Notes under the pieces: generated by a model
Database searches by the model: none
What the model was told of the DNA's origin: nothing
The model's input: only the letters and a program-made list of their open reading frames with translations
Origin: a bacterium ADurb.Bin236
Lineage (GTDB): Bacteria; UBP15; UBA6099
NCBI GenBank assembly: GCA_002069885.1
Contig: MWCD01000013.1
Span: forward strand, 1 to 64,000
Length of the DNA: 64,000 nucleotides
Direction: 5' to 3'
Made by a program: the position numbers and the translations under genes
Shown here: in pieces, positions 36,601-45,283 of the stretch
Position numbering within the stretch: position 1 is the first letter of the stretch
Layout of the letters: each line of letters starts with the position of its first letter

Positions 36601-38253
36601 CCGAGCAGAAGACAGGGCCGCTCCGCGCCCGCCATATTGAATCATGCGGGTGTTCACTTCCATCGGAGCTTTCTGGCCGTTCTTGGTTGTTAAATAAGTT
36701 TCGTAGACTCTTCCTTCCCGTTCATCTTCCTGTCGCGAAAAAAGCTCCTCGATTCCGACTCCGAAGATTTCTTCCATGGACGATCCAAGAAGCTCCTCTC
36801 TAGCGTATCCCAGTTTTCGGCAAGCTGAGTCGTTCGCTTCAAGCGCGCGCCCGGTCAAGTCATGTATGAAAATCGGGTCGCCCGAACTGTTAAACAGCGT
36901 CTGGTATTTCTCAATGCTTTCGGCGAGCGCGCGCCTTGTGAGGGTGTCTTTGAGCGCCACTCCCAGACTCGCGGCTATCTGTTCAAGAAATTCCATCATG
37001 TCTTCAGATATCTTGTTTTCTCTTCTGTCGCACATCTGAAGAAGTCCGATAGTTTCATCTCCTGACCGGAGAGGGACAAGCGCTAGGGTGCGATATCCTT
37101 CTTCCAAGCATCTGCTTCTGAGTCGCATTCCTTCACCGAGCGCGGCCAGAGCATGAGCGCAATCCGCAGTTTTCCCCGCCCTGAAGCTTCCCGCTGGCGT
37201 GAAAAACCTTGAGTCCAACCCTGCGGCTCCCGAAATGACTTTTCCGCAAACGCATTCCAGAATCGGGTTTCCCGCCTCGTCCCTCACAGAAAACCCGTTC
37301 TCATCCCTTGCTATGAGGCTGTTTTGAGTGAATATGAAATCTTCCGAGAAACCATCGTGAACAAGATATGGAAAATCTTCTCCACCGCGCATCCTTACAG
37401 CCGCCGATTCTATGCCGAAATGTTCTTTCAACATGAACAGTATCTTTTTAACGGCCGCGACGCCGTCTTCGGAGACCCGGTTCAGTTCGTAAAGTATCTT
37501 TGAAAATATTGATATTCTGTCCCAAGCCTGCTTTCTATCGGTCACATCCCTGATGGAAGCCAGAAAAGCGAAACTGTTTTCCCACTCGACAGGCTCGAAC
37601 TTCATTTCCACGCGCCTTACGGAGCCGTCCGGGCGGCGGATATCCGCCATACGAGGCTCCATGTTGTCCGAAATCTCATCTATCGCGCTGTTGATAAGTT
37701 CATCATGGGTTCTGCCGAACAAAGCCATCGCCGCCGGGTTAGCGAATTTCACCACTCCATTCTGGTCCAGCGCAAGCATGGCGTCTGAGTTACGGATTAT
37801 CAGGTTTCTGAAACGGGCCTCGCTCACTTGGAGATCCATTTTGCTGCGTATCAATTCCCACCGCAATTTCTGACGTTCGATTGATCTGAGAATCGCTCCT
37901 GACAGAAACTCCGGAGTCAGGTTTTCGATAGAAAGACAGTCCTGCGCCCCGCTCTTAATGGCTTTCGCCGCGAGTTCCGCGTCGCACTCGGCAGAAAGCG
38001 CTATCACAGTCAACGACGGATCCCTTTCTATTAACTCCCTTATCCCTTCCAAACCTTCTTCCATCGCGTCCAAAACAAGAAGCGCGGCGTCAAATTTCGA
38101 TTCCACCGTCATCTTCGCCGCCTCGCCCGCGGAACTGACGGTTTCCAAATTAAACAACTCGGCTTTTACCGCTCCTTCAAGCATATCAACCACTCGTTCG
38201 GCTAAACCCGATCCGTTGTCCGCCAGCAATATCTTCGACGCCCCGTTCTCCAT
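33616..38253 (-). CDS. Giant cytoplasmic multi-PAS/GAF hybrid histidine kinase
   Basis: The 1545-residue protein has no membrane segment. Domains in order: an N-terminal receiver-like domain (~8-125), PAS (~145-245), GAF (~260-440, with a Cys-rich stretch ECVCGKVI), PAS (~450-570), GAF (~590-760), PAS (~770-895), PAS (~900-1020), GAF (~1040-1165, GNCFCGRAAQTG), a kinase core with H near 1187 (GGMAHDFNNQL) and GTGLGLAITYG, and a C-terminal receiver (MVVDDEKPALSV, LVVLDIIMPGMDG). Such proteins integrate several intracellular signals into a phosphorelay. The second of two adjacent ATGs (38253) sits best behind GGAGG. It faces away from the sigma54-driven PHP/kinase operon, with 590 bases between them. 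Confidence 0.88.
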   Translation of the reverse strand: MENGASKILLADNGSGLAERVVDMLEGAVKAELFNLETVSSAGEAAKMTVESKFDAALLVLDAMEEGLEGIRELIERDPSLTVIALSAECDAELAAKAIKSGAQDCLSIENLTPEFLSGAILRSIERQKLRWELIRSKMDLQVSEARFRNLIIRNSDAMLALDQNGVVKFANPAAMALFGRTHDELINSAIDEISDNMEPRMADIRRPDGSVRRVEMKFEPVEWENSFAFLASIRDVTDRKQAWDRISIFSKILYELNRVSEDGVAAVKKILFMLKEHFGIESAAVRMRGGEDFPYLVHDGFSEDFIFTQNSLIARDENGFSVRDEAGNPILECVCGKVISGAAGLDSRFFTPAGSFRAGKTADCAHALAALGEGMRLRSRCLEEGYRTLALVPLRSGDETIGLLQMCDRRENKISEDMMEFLEQIAASLGVALKDTLTRRALAESIEKYQTLFNSSGDPIFIHDLTGRALEANDSACRKLGYAREELLGSSMEEIFGVGIEELFSRQEDEREGRVYETYLTTKNGQKAPMEVNTRMIQYGGRGAALSSARDISRRKAAERTLARRMRLEQTLSMLSARFLGVMDTDEAVNAALSDIGEFLGVSRMFVVRTFDGVSPSVTHEWVGGDLAPIRKTVRAISLDDCKWTINRLRNGELVDVKFSSDIPEDAAGENRLVREVGMKAFALMPMFTGDALTGALGVGDHRGRREWDDDDFSAIIMASAIIKGALDRKKASDSLVESRQQLQLAIEGAGLGTWDWNIRTNEVKFNDLWAKLLGYKLEELESNTETWSRLTHPDDMEMVNEKLAEHIAGKTPIYEVVHRARHKSGRWIFVYDRGCVVERDESGNPIRVVGTHLDITNRIEAEKALHESKEKYRLLVENSTFMMCRWLPDTTLTFVNEAYCRFFGLEPQNLVGKRFIDFIPEAGREVVFRKIASMSKDNPTLTYEHEVARPDGTVSWQRWTDTAEMFDADGGITAFQSIGEDITELKNARQGVEEQYRVQTVINAILQIQLMGVPLEKALKYALHEIVSVDWLGVEPAGAVFLADAGKSTLTMVADVGMDPAVKQMCGVVEFGNCFCGRAAQTGAIQFVSNLNEYHKELPPGSADHGHYCVPVMSGRKTLGVLNLYVKAGTKQSEKTERILQLFADIIASIIERHKVESERDSFREQLFFSQKMESIGQMAGGMAHDFNNQLAIIMGNAQLALEDLKESDPGRLEFKEIMTASVRARELTMKLLTFARREKINPQPLSVKTVVEDVAKLLKRSIPKKISVLARFEVKDSVVMMDVNQMHQALLNICNNAAAAMPDGGHIVIELGERDIDEAAGITVETSPGRYCVIKVSDTGTGMPPEVTERIFEPFFTTKPRDKGTGLGLAITYGIVKNHGGFIEVASEVGVGTSFSVYLPVDESETAETQLKEDEHLFQRTGTIMVVDDEKPALSVAERILRKFGFDVVAASNGPDAVKAFKRLKTQIDLVVLDIIMPGMDGADVFRELKALNPDVKVILASGYSVNGQAGAIMKEGAVGFVQKPFTISELGAAINHALSSR

Positions 38254-38358
38254 CATATCCCTCCGCGCCCCTAGTTTTCAGATGACGATTCTATTTGAAT
38301 CCGACCATGCCATTGTCGTCTTTATGCGCTTTCTCAACACCGGATTGCTCTACACATT

Positions 38359-38369
38359 TTACACTGAGA
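38359..38369. promoter_or_regulatory. Half-matching TTACAGTGTAA site
   Basis: TTACACTGAGA, read on the minus strand as TCTCAGTGTAA, keeps one full half plus the centre of the palindrome. It lies between the giant kinase gene and the exact copy at 38614. It may be a secondary binding site or chance. The rest of 38257-38600 is AT-rich and shows no gene. Confidence 0.25.
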
Positions 38370-38613
38370 GCCGCCGTAAATATTGTCTGTTGTGAAAATC
38401 ATCATTCCGGACGACCTTTTACGTTTTTTAACCTGATTGATGCTCCGCATCTTCATATCCCTTATAGTTTTGATTCACACAAAAAACGACAAATCTTATG
38501 CCAAATGCATACATCGCGACGCTGAATTTGAAAAGCGTTATTTTAATCTTGATATTATTTTTCGTAACGAGAACACACATATTCTATAATCAACAAATCG
38601 TGTATGATTCTAG

Positions 38614-38624
38614 TTACAGTGTAA
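38614..38624. promoter_or_regulatory. Exact TTACAGTGTAA palindrome, candidate sigma54 activator site
   Basis: This perfect palindrome (TTACA-g-TGTAA) lies about 177 bp upstream of the start expected from the sigma54 promoter at 38770. Twelve bases further out it shares GTATG and other bases with the copy at 51823; 20 of 24 aligned positions are identical. Confidence 0.6.
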
Positions 38625-38769
38625 ACAGACTACGCCTGTAATCCCGCTGATGAAAAAAAGTAATCGTGTCCATGCGATTTTACACATCCGCGAGAATTCC
38701 CGCTGAAAAGAAAAAATAAATATGGCTTATTTCAAATCGTTTTTTCTATCGGTTGCGCGCAAACAGCGA

Positions 38770-38785
38770 ATGGCACGCGGATTGC
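38770..38785 (+). promoter_or_regulatory. Sigma54 (-24/-12) promoter of the PHP/kinase operon
   Basis: TGGCACG-CGGA-TTGCA matches the RpoN consensus at every position. The start would be near 38796, 53 bases before the first coding start. Confidence 0.85.
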
Positions 38786-38848
38786 ATTATTGTTGCGTGC
38801 GTATCTTTATGCAAAGCCATGAATTTCAACAAAAGGACACCGCCGAAC

Positions 38849-39130
38849 ATGCCCGCTCGCAACGCAAGTAGACATGAAGAACTGACAATAGCAGCTTCGA
38901 GAGTAATAGCCCCGGAAATTATGGAAGTCCTGACTAAGGACTGGGAGCTTGCCGCATGCGAAAACAGCATATTTGAAAATCGCGAGGACGAATCTTCCCC
39001 TGCTTCGCTTGCGGTCGACAGAGATTACGGTCGAATTCTCTCGGATATCGACAGGTCTCTAAAAGATATCGAAAAGCTCTTGTTAAACAGACGGCGGGAA
39101 ACTGTGCCCGCGCTGTCAAAAGATTCTTAA
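38849..39130 (+). CDS. Small unknown, first gene of sigma54 operon
   Basis: The 93-residue protein is acidic-to-neutral and mostly helical (EELTIAASRVIAPEIMEVL; GRILSDIDRSLKDIEKLLL), with no signal peptide. ATG 38849 is chosen because AAAGGA lies 12 bases upstream and because it is downstream of the sigma54 start site; an earlier ATG at 38819 would also be transcribed. No family is recognised. It is 11 bases from the next gene. Size, helicity and position suggest a small partner or adaptor for the signalling proteins encoded behind it. Confidence 0.55.
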   Translation: MPARNASRHEELTIAASRVIAPEIMEVLTKDWELAACENSIFENREDESSPASLAVDRDYGRILSDIDRSLKDIEKLLLNRRRETVPALSKDS

Positions 39131-39141
39131 CGGAGGATGCC

Positions 39142-39387
39142 ATGGGAGACATAGCCGATTTCTACAAAGAGAATCTGGAGAAGATGGAGAACGCGATCAA
39201 TCTGCTTGAGAAGTACGCGGCCGCCGGAGATTTGACTCCCGGACAGCATGCCGTGAAGAAGACGCTAAGAGAAAAAGCGGCTCGGTTTAAGATGATGTTG
39301 GAAGCTTATGAAAACCGCTCCTGCGAAAATAACGAACCGGATATCTACAGGTGGAAAGAATTCTGCGGAGCGGCAGGGAGCAGATAA
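39142..39387 (+). CDS. Small helical unknown, second gene of sigma54 operon
   Basis: The 81-residue protein is almost wholly helical and charged (FYKENLEKMENAINLLEKYA; REKAARFKMMLEAYENR), likely a short coiled coil. GGAGG precedes ATG 39142. Two Cys occur near the C-terminus (NRSCEN and KEFCGAA). No known family. The stop is 2 bases before the PHP-domain gene, indicating coupling. Confidence 0.6.
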   Translation: MGDIADFYKENLEKMENAINLLEKYAAAGDLTPGQHAVKKTLREKAARFKMMLEAYENRSCENNEPDIYRWKEFCGAAGSR

Positions 39388-39389
39388 AG

Positions 39390-40898
39390 ATGACCGACTA
39401 CCTGCACATACCAGCCGCCGTCCACGTTCACACAGCGAGGAGCGGAGGAGCGATGACCGCCAAACAAATCGGTTTCGCGGCGCGCGAGCGCGAGGTCAAA
39501 GCCGTCATATTGACGGACAAACTTCGCGCGGACTGGCATGTGGGAGTAAATCCTTTTGAGGGAATCCTGAAGGTGAAAGTTCACGGCGAGCATGTGTCTC
39601 CCAGCGAAATCGAAGCATACGTCGAGGATGTGAACGCGGCGGACGCAAAGTTCGACGATGTGCTTATCATGCCGGGATTCGAAGTGGCTCCGTCATTCAA
39701 GTGGTCCGGCTCCCCCGCTAGGGGAGACCTCAAGCTGTATGATTGGAACAAAGAGCTGTTGGCGTTCGGGATGAAGGAGCCGCAGGACTGGGCAGGCATC
39801 CCGGCGGCGGCAGGATGGACCGAAAACAGTCTTGCGACGACCTCATGGCCGGAGTTGCTTGCGACTGTGGCGCTGGCGGCGGCGGGCGCGGTTCTATTCC
39901 TTAAAAAGAAAAAAAAGGAGATGTGTTTCGGAGCGGGCTGCGGAAGAAGAATAAAAATCGCGCGCGCGACTCGTCCGTACCGCGCTCTCGGCGCGTGCAT
40001 TTTTGCCGCAGCCGTTCTTTTGTTCGCGGCCTCCTACCCTTTCACACGACAGAATCGCGGCGAAAACCCGGAAGAAGCGGCCGCCGGACAGCGCCAGTCG
40101 ATAATCAACCACGTGGAAAGCGCGGGAGGAATTATCGCGTGGGCGCACCCTGAAGCGAAATGGGAACTCCGCGTCAGATCGAAAGACGCGCGCGCAAGAG
40201 GACTGTTGTCAAAAGCCGCGGCTAACCTGAATTTTACCGCAGTCGCATACGCCGAGCCGCATCAGGAAATGTTGTTGGAAACATCCGGTTTCACAGCGTT
40301 CGCGGCGCTGTATGAAGGATATGAAAAAACGGCGCGGCCCGGCGGGCTGTGGGACGCCGCGCTCGCCGATTACTCCGCCGGCGGCAGGGAAAAACCTTTC
40401 TGGGCGCTCGGCGAGGTAGACTTCTACGGCAACGAAGCCCGCAAGCGGCTCGATTCCGTTCTTACGGTAGTCCTCGCCGAAAAATTCACAAGCGACTCAG
40501 TAATTGCGGCGATGAACACGGGGCGCATGTACGTGACGACCACTGCGGCCGGCGGCTCTCTGCGGATGCCCGAATTCTTCGCCTCCGGCGCGGGGAAAGA
40601 GACCGCCGTCTCCGGCGAAACGCTCATATCGGATGGACGCGTTCTCGTTTCCGCCGTTATCGATTCCGTCCCGGCGCGCGGCGCGCAAGTCTCGGCCTCC
40701 ATCATCAGGAACGGAGAGGTCGCAAAGGTGTTCAGCGGAGCCGCCCCGTTCCGGATAACTTACGAAGCGGAACCCGTTCCGGGCGCGGACGCGGAGTATT
40801 TCCGCATCGAAGCTGAAGGCTCTCGCGGGATGAAGCTTATCTCGAATCCGATTTTCATTTCCCGGCAATCCCGGGCTATTCAAAAGGAAGCAAAATAA
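39390..40898 (+). CDS. Membrane-anchored PHP-domain protein
   Basis: The 502-residue protein opens with a PHP-type metal-binding motif (AAVHVHTARSGG, residues 7-18) and continues MPGFEVAPSF and, after residue 240, GGIIAWAHPEAKW, both usual PHP ligand regions. Two hydrophobic segments (~155-172, LLATVALAAAGAVLFL; ~208-228, GACIFAAAVLLFAASY) interrupt the domain, so the protein is membrane-bound. A C-terminal Ig-like portion (~390-490) follows. PHP proteins hydrolyse phosphate esters with two or three metals. A membrane PHP protein just ahead of a sensor kinase is unusual; it may make or destroy a ligand or read the envelope. It is directly joined to the kinase gene (stop and ATG adjacent). Confidence 0.7.
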   Translation: MTDYLHIPAAVHVHTARSGGAMTAKQIGFAAREREVKAVILTDKLRADWHVGVNPFEGILKVKVHGEHVSPSEIEAYVEDVNAADAKFDDVLIMPGFEVAPSFKWSGSPARGDLKLYDWNKELLAFGMKEPQDWAGIPAAAGWTENSLATTSWPELLATVALAAAGAVLFLKKKKKEMCFGAGCGRRIKIARATRPYRALGACIFAAAVLLFAASYPFTRQNRGENPEEAAAGQRQSIINHVESAGGIIAWAHPEAKWELRVRSKDARARGLLSKAAANLNFTAVAYAEPHQEMLLETSGFTAFAALYEGYEKTARPGGLWDAALADYSAGGREKPFWALGEVDFYGNEARKRLDSVLTVVLAEKFTSDSVIAAMNTGRMYVTTTAAGGSLRMPEFFASGAGKETAVSGETLISDGRVLVSAVIDSVPARGAQVSASIIRNGEVAKVFSGAAPFRITYEAEPVPGADAEYFRIEAEGSRGMKLISNPIFISRQSRAIQKEAK

Positions 40899-43800
40899 AT
40901 GAGCGAAAACATCTCACAACATATAAATGAACAAAAGGCGCGGCTGAAACCGGCAAGGACGTGGATCTACTCCGCGTGCGCGGTCATCCTGTGGACGGTC
41001 TTGGTCGCAGGGTCGTTCTCGACTCTCGCGCGACAAAAAAACAACGAGAGACTGCAGACCGCGCTGGCGAGGGCCGAGGAATCATTAAACAAAGACATCG
41101 CATACAGGCTATGGGTCAACATGCAGGGAGGCGTTTACGCGCCCGCTTCGGAGATTACTCCGCCGAATCCCAACCTTGCTCATATCCCTGAAAGAGACAT
41201 TGAGACTCCTTCCGGCAAAAAGCTGACCCTTGTGAATCCGGCATATATGACCCGGCAAGTGTTCAACCTGAGCCATGAAAAATTCGGGACGCGGGCGAAG
41301 ATAACCAGCTTAAAGCCGCATCATCCGGAAAACGAGCCTGACGCATGGGAAACCGACGCGCTGGTTCGTTTCGCAACCGATCCCTCCGAGTTCTATTCGG
41401 TTGAAAACATCGAAGGCAAGCCTCACGTCAGGCTGATCAGACCCATGATTACGGAAGAAAAGTGCATGAAGTGTCACAAAGCAGAGGACGGATACAAAGT
41501 CGGAAAGACATTCGGCGCGCTGAGCGTGGCAGCCCCCGTCGTCGAGCGAACCGGCCCGCTGAAGCCTTTTACCGCTTCGCCCGCGTCGCTTCATGCTCTC
41601 CTTTGGCTGGTCGGAGTCCTCGGAATTCTAATCTCCTCCCGGCTTCTGCTTCGGCGCATAGAGGAGCGCGACTCCGCTTTCCATGAAATTGAATTGATCG
41701 CCGTAGGGCTTGAAAACACCGTGCGGGAAAGAACGCGGGAGCTTTCAGCCGCAAACGAGCGCCTCGAAGAAGAAGCCCGCGCTCAGGCGGCTGTGGAAAC
41801 TTCGCTTCGCTTCTCAGAAGCCAGACTTCGCGCAATTACCGACGCCGCGAAAGACGCCATCATTATGATAGACGAGCGCGGCGCGGTTTCATTCTGGAAC
41901 CCGGCGGCGGAATCGATTTTCGGGATGAAAGCCGAAGAAATCCTCGGCAAGGATTTGCACCGCGCGATAGCTCCGGAAAGATACTACAATGCATACGAGG
42001 CTGGATTCAAAAAATTCGCGAGCAACGGCGAGGGCGCTGCGGTCGGCAAAACGCTCGAACTCGTCGGCGTCCGCGCGGACGGCTCCGAATTCCCCATCGA
42101 ACTCTCTCTATCCGCCTTGAAAATCAACGGCGGCTGGGGCGCGGTCGGCATTCTCCGCGACATCTCATCAAGAAAACAGGCTCAGGCGCGCGAACGCGAA
42201 CATCACAGGTTCATCGAGACTCTGCTCGAAACGATCCCCGCTCCGGTGTTCAGCAAGGATTCCAACGGCGCGTATATTAAATGCAACAAAGCTTTCGAGG
42301 AACATCTGGGGATGGCAAAGAAGGATATACTCGGAAAAACCGTGTATGACATATCGCCCGCTGAAAACGCTAGGGTTTACGACGAAGCCGACCGGAGGCT
42401 GTTGAAAACGGGAGAGACGCAAGTATACGAATCGCAGGTCGCCAGAAGCGGCGGCAGCGTAAGCGACGTGGTCTTCCATAAAGCGGTATTCAAGACCGAG
42501 GACGGGACCCCCGGCGGAATAATAGGCGTCATCCTCGATATCACTGAAAGCAAACGCGGGGAGAGAGCCGTCCGCGAGTCAGAGGCCAAATACAGGGCCT
42601 TGATAGAAAGCGTTGACATAGGCGTCGCCCTGTTGAGCATGGACATGGAAGTGGCCGCAGTGAATGGGAAGATGAAAGGCTGGTTTCCGGGCGCAGGGTC
42701 TTTCGGCGGAAGATACTGCCACGAAGTGTTCAACTGCGATGTGAGCAAAGACGCCTGCGCGGACTGCCCCGCTGTGAGCGCGGCGTCAGACGGTCTGCCG
42801 CATGAGCGCGTGACGAAAAAAACAATCAACGGCCTGCCCACGTTTTTTAAAGTCAAGGCCCTCCCCGTGGGAAACATCGCCGGCGGAGTGTCCGGCATCG
42901 TGATGACGGCCGAAGACATGACGCGCCAAATATCAGCGGACGAAGAACGCTCCCTGCTCGCCTCGATTGTCGAAAATTCCGCGGACTCCATTATCGGCGT
43001 AAGCATGGATGGAACAATCACAAGCTGGAACGCCGGCGCGGAAAATATCTACGGCTACTCCGAAGATGAGGCCGCAGGAAAACACATATCCCTGATAGCC
43101 ACCCGAAACACCATCAACGACTACGACGACATCCTCGGAAAAGTCGCAGCGGGCGAAACTGTGTTCTTCGAAGAGACGGAGCGCAGAAGAAAAGACGGAA
43201 CCGTTCTGGACGTGACCGTCGCCGTGTCCCCCATAAAAAACACCTTCGGGGAAGTGGTCGGCTTGGCTTCCGTGTCCCGCGACATAAGCGAGCGCAAAAG
43301 AATACAGAAGATGCACAACGAGTTCATATCCACCGTCTCGCACGAGCTGCGCACTCCGCTGACATCGCTGCGCGGCTCCCTCGGCCTGCTTTCAGGCGGC
43401 ATTATGGGCAAGCTTCCCGTCGAGGCAGACGAGCTTGTGGGAATCGCCGCCCGAAACGCCGAACGGCTTGCCCTCCTCATCAACGACATCCTCGACCTGC
43501 AGAAAATCGAGTCTGGCAAAATCCACATGGACATACGGGTCTGCGAGCTTGCCGAGATCGTCGAAAGAAGCGTTCAGGAAATGAGCTCTATGGCCGACGC
43601 CAACGAGATAGAGATATCGGCGGCCCGCGCCGATTTCAAAATCATGGCCGACCCAGACCGCTTGGTTCAGGTTCTGGACAACCTGTTGTCAAACGCCATC
43701 AAGTTCTCCCCCGTAGGCTCCCGCGTTTTCATCGGCGCCACTAGGGAAAACGGCAACGTTGTCGTTTCCGTCCGCGACCAAGGAGACGGCATAAGCGATT

Positions 43801-44834
43801 CATTCAGGGAAAGGATATTCGACAAATTCCAGCAGGCCGACTCGTCGGTGACCAGAAACAAGAGCGGCACCGGGTTGGGGCTGGCGATATGCAAGGCCAT
43901 CGTCGAGGGCCACGGCGGGGAGATTTGCTTCGAGTCCAAAGTAGGCGAAGGAACCACTTTTTTCTTCACGGTTTCCGCCGCGAAGAGTGAAAATTCGGAG
44001 GTGAAACCGCCCGTGACCATAGACGCCGAAAACGTTTTCGGCAAGAAAGACTCGCGACGCGTACTAGTCGTGGACGACGACGCAGGAGTTAGAAACCTGT
44101 TGCGCAGGGCGCTCGAAAACAAGGGTTACGATGTCGACTCCGCGTCAAATGTCGCGTCTGCGGCCGGACTGACGCGGGACAACCTTTACGATGCGGTCAT
44201 AGTCGATATCGGACTCCCGGACGGTTCGGGCTTCGACGTCATCAGCGGCGTCGAATCGAGGGACGAGGCGCGCGAAACCCCGGTCATCGTCGTCAGCGGA
44301 GCCGGGCCTGATCAGTACGCCGCTAACGTCCCGAAAGTGTACGACTGGTTGACGAAGCCTCTGGACATCCGGAGGCTCGTCTCCACAGTCGGCAACGCTG
44401 TCAAAAGGCCCCGCCCCCCCAGCGTAATGCTTATCGACGACGACCCGCAGTTGACCATTATGATGAAAAGAATCCTTGAATCCAGAGGCATCAAGGTGGC
44501 CGCAGCTCCCGGAGGCCGTCAGGCCGTCGCCATGCTCGATTCCATGAAGCCCGACCTCATTGTTTTCGATGTTCTCATGAATTCCGGCGACGGTTTCTAC
44601 GTCGCCGAGTCTCTCCGCGCCAATCCCGAACTGGCCTCCATCCCGGTCGTGGTTTACACCGCTCTCGACCTCACCGAGGACGACAAGGCCGCGCTCGGCG
44701 GCGATAGCGTCCAGTTCTTCACAAAATCTAAAATCTCCGAAGGGGAGTTCAGCGACCGGCTGGCCGGCATGATCGCCGCTCTGCTGGACGAGGCTTCAGT
44801 TGAAAGGATGGTCTCAAACAAACATGCAAGTTAA
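40899..44834 (+). CDS. Hybrid kinase with DUF3365 haem-type sensor and two receivers
   Basis: The 1311-residue protein has a membrane segment (~23-44), then a periplasmic DUF3365 (Tll0287-like) domain to ~225 with the haem-attachment motif C189-M-K-C192-H193. A second membrane segment (~228-250) and a coiled linker lead to four PAS-type domains (~300-425, ~435-555, ~560-680, ~690-800). The kinase core has H815 (VSHELRTPL), VLDNLLSNAIKFSP, RDQGDGI and GTGLGLAI. Two C-terminal receivers follow (~1053 on, VLVVDDDAGVRNL; ~1174 on, VMLIDDDPQLTIM). Covalent haem suggests a redox, NO or O2 sensor. The gene sits in the sigma54 operon between the PHP gene and a response regulator. Confidence 0.88.
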   Translation: MSENISQHINEQKARLKPARTWIYSACAVILWTVLVAGSFSTLARQKNNERLQTALARAEESLNKDIAYRLWVNMQGGVYAPASEITPPNPNLAHIPERDIETPSGKKLTLVNPAYMTRQVFNLSHEKFGTRAKITSLKPHHPENEPDAWETDALVRFATDPSEFYSVENIEGKPHVRLIRPMITEEKCMKCHKAEDGYKVGKTFGALSVAAPVVERTGPLKPFTASPASLHALLWLVGVLGILISSRLLLRRIEERDSAFHEIELIAVGLENTVRERTRELSAANERLEEEARAQAAVETSLRFSEARLRAITDAAKDAIIMIDERGAVSFWNPAAESIFGMKAEEILGKDLHRAIAPERYYNAYEAGFKKFASNGEGAAVGKTLELVGVRADGSEFPIELSLSALKINGGWGAVGILRDISSRKQAQAREREHHRFIETLLETIPAPVFSKDSNGAYIKCNKAFEEHLGMAKKDILGKTVYDISPAENARVYDEADRRLLKTGETQVYESQVARSGGSVSDVVFHKAVFKTEDGTPGGIIGVILDITESKRGERAVRESEAKYRALIESVDIGVALLSMDMEVAAVNGKMKGWFPGAGSFGGRYCHEVFNCDVSKDACADCPAVSAASDGLPHERVTKKTINGLPTFFKVKALPVGNIAGGVSGIVMTAEDMTRQISADEERSLLASIVENSADSIIGVSMDGTITSWNAGAENIYGYSEDEAAGKHISLIATRNTINDYDDILGKVAAGETVFFEETERRRKDGTVLDVTVAVSPIKNTFGEVVGLASVSRDISERKRIQKMHNEFISTVSHELRTPLTSLRGSLGLLSGGIMGKLPVEADELVGIAARNAERLALLINDILDLQKIESGKIHMDIRVCELAEIVERSVQEMSSMADANEIEISAARADFKIMADPDRLVQVLDNLLSNAIKFSPVGSRVFIGATRENGNVVVSVRDQGDGISDSFRERIFDKFQQADSSVTRNKSGTGLGLAICKAIVEGHGGEICFESKVGEGTTFFFTVSAAKSENSEVKPPVTIDAENVFGKKDSRRVLVVDDDAGVRNLLRRALENKGYDVDSASNVASAAGLTRDNLYDAVIVDIGLPDGSGFDVISGVESRDEARETPVIVVSGAGPDQYAANVPKVYDWLTKPLDIRRLVSTVGNAVKRPRPPSVMLIDDDPQLTIMMKRILESRGIKVAAAPGGRQAVAMLDSMKPDLIVFDVLMNSGDGFYVAESLRANPELASIPVVVYTALDLTEDDKAALGGDSVQFFTKSKISEGEFSDRLAGMIAALLDEASVERMVSNKHAS

Positions 44835-45249
44835 AAAAGTTCTGCTTATCGACGATGAGAAAGACATAAGAACGGTGGCCGACATCAGCCTGAGGCGCAT
44901 CGGCAACTTCGACGTGACCCTTGTCGAGAACGGAAAAGAGGGCCTTTCCGCCGCCGCCGCCATCCGCCCTGACGTGATCCTTCTCGACATGATGATGCCT
45001 GAGATGGATGGCATCACCGTTCTGAAAAAACTCAAGGAGAACCCTGAAACGCGGGACATCCCGGTCATTTTCATGACCGCCCGCGTAAGGGATAAGGAAA
45101 AGACCGAATACGAGGCTCACGGAGCCAAAGGCGTCATAGACAAGCCTTTTGATCCGCTGTCCCTAGCCGGGCAGGTGCGCAAGATATGCGACTTCGAACA
45201 GAAAGACGCCGCGCCTTGCCGCCCCGACTCGGACGATTCCAACGACTGA
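44824..45249 (+). CDS. Single-domain response regulator (CheY-like)
   Basis: The 141-residue protein is a receiver domain only: KVLLIDDEKDIRTV, phospho-acceptor Asp in VILLDMMMPEMDG, FMTAR and the conserved Lys in VIDKPFDP. A short Asp/Pro-rich tail follows. ATG 44824 overlaps the end of the hybrid kinase gene by 11 bases, so translation is coupled. It likely shuttles phosphate from the kinase to the Hpt protein next door or acts on a motor or partner. Confidence 0.85.
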   Translation: MQVKKVLLIDDEKDIRTVADISLRRIGNFDVTLVENGKEGLSAAAAIRPDVILLDMMMPEMDGITVLKKLKENPETRDIPVIFMTARVRDKEKTEYEAHGAKGVIDKPFDPLSLAGQVRKICDFEQKDAAPCRPDSDDSND

Positions 45250-45283
45250 CGCCGCGCGCGTCGCTTGCGGAAAGGAGAACTCT

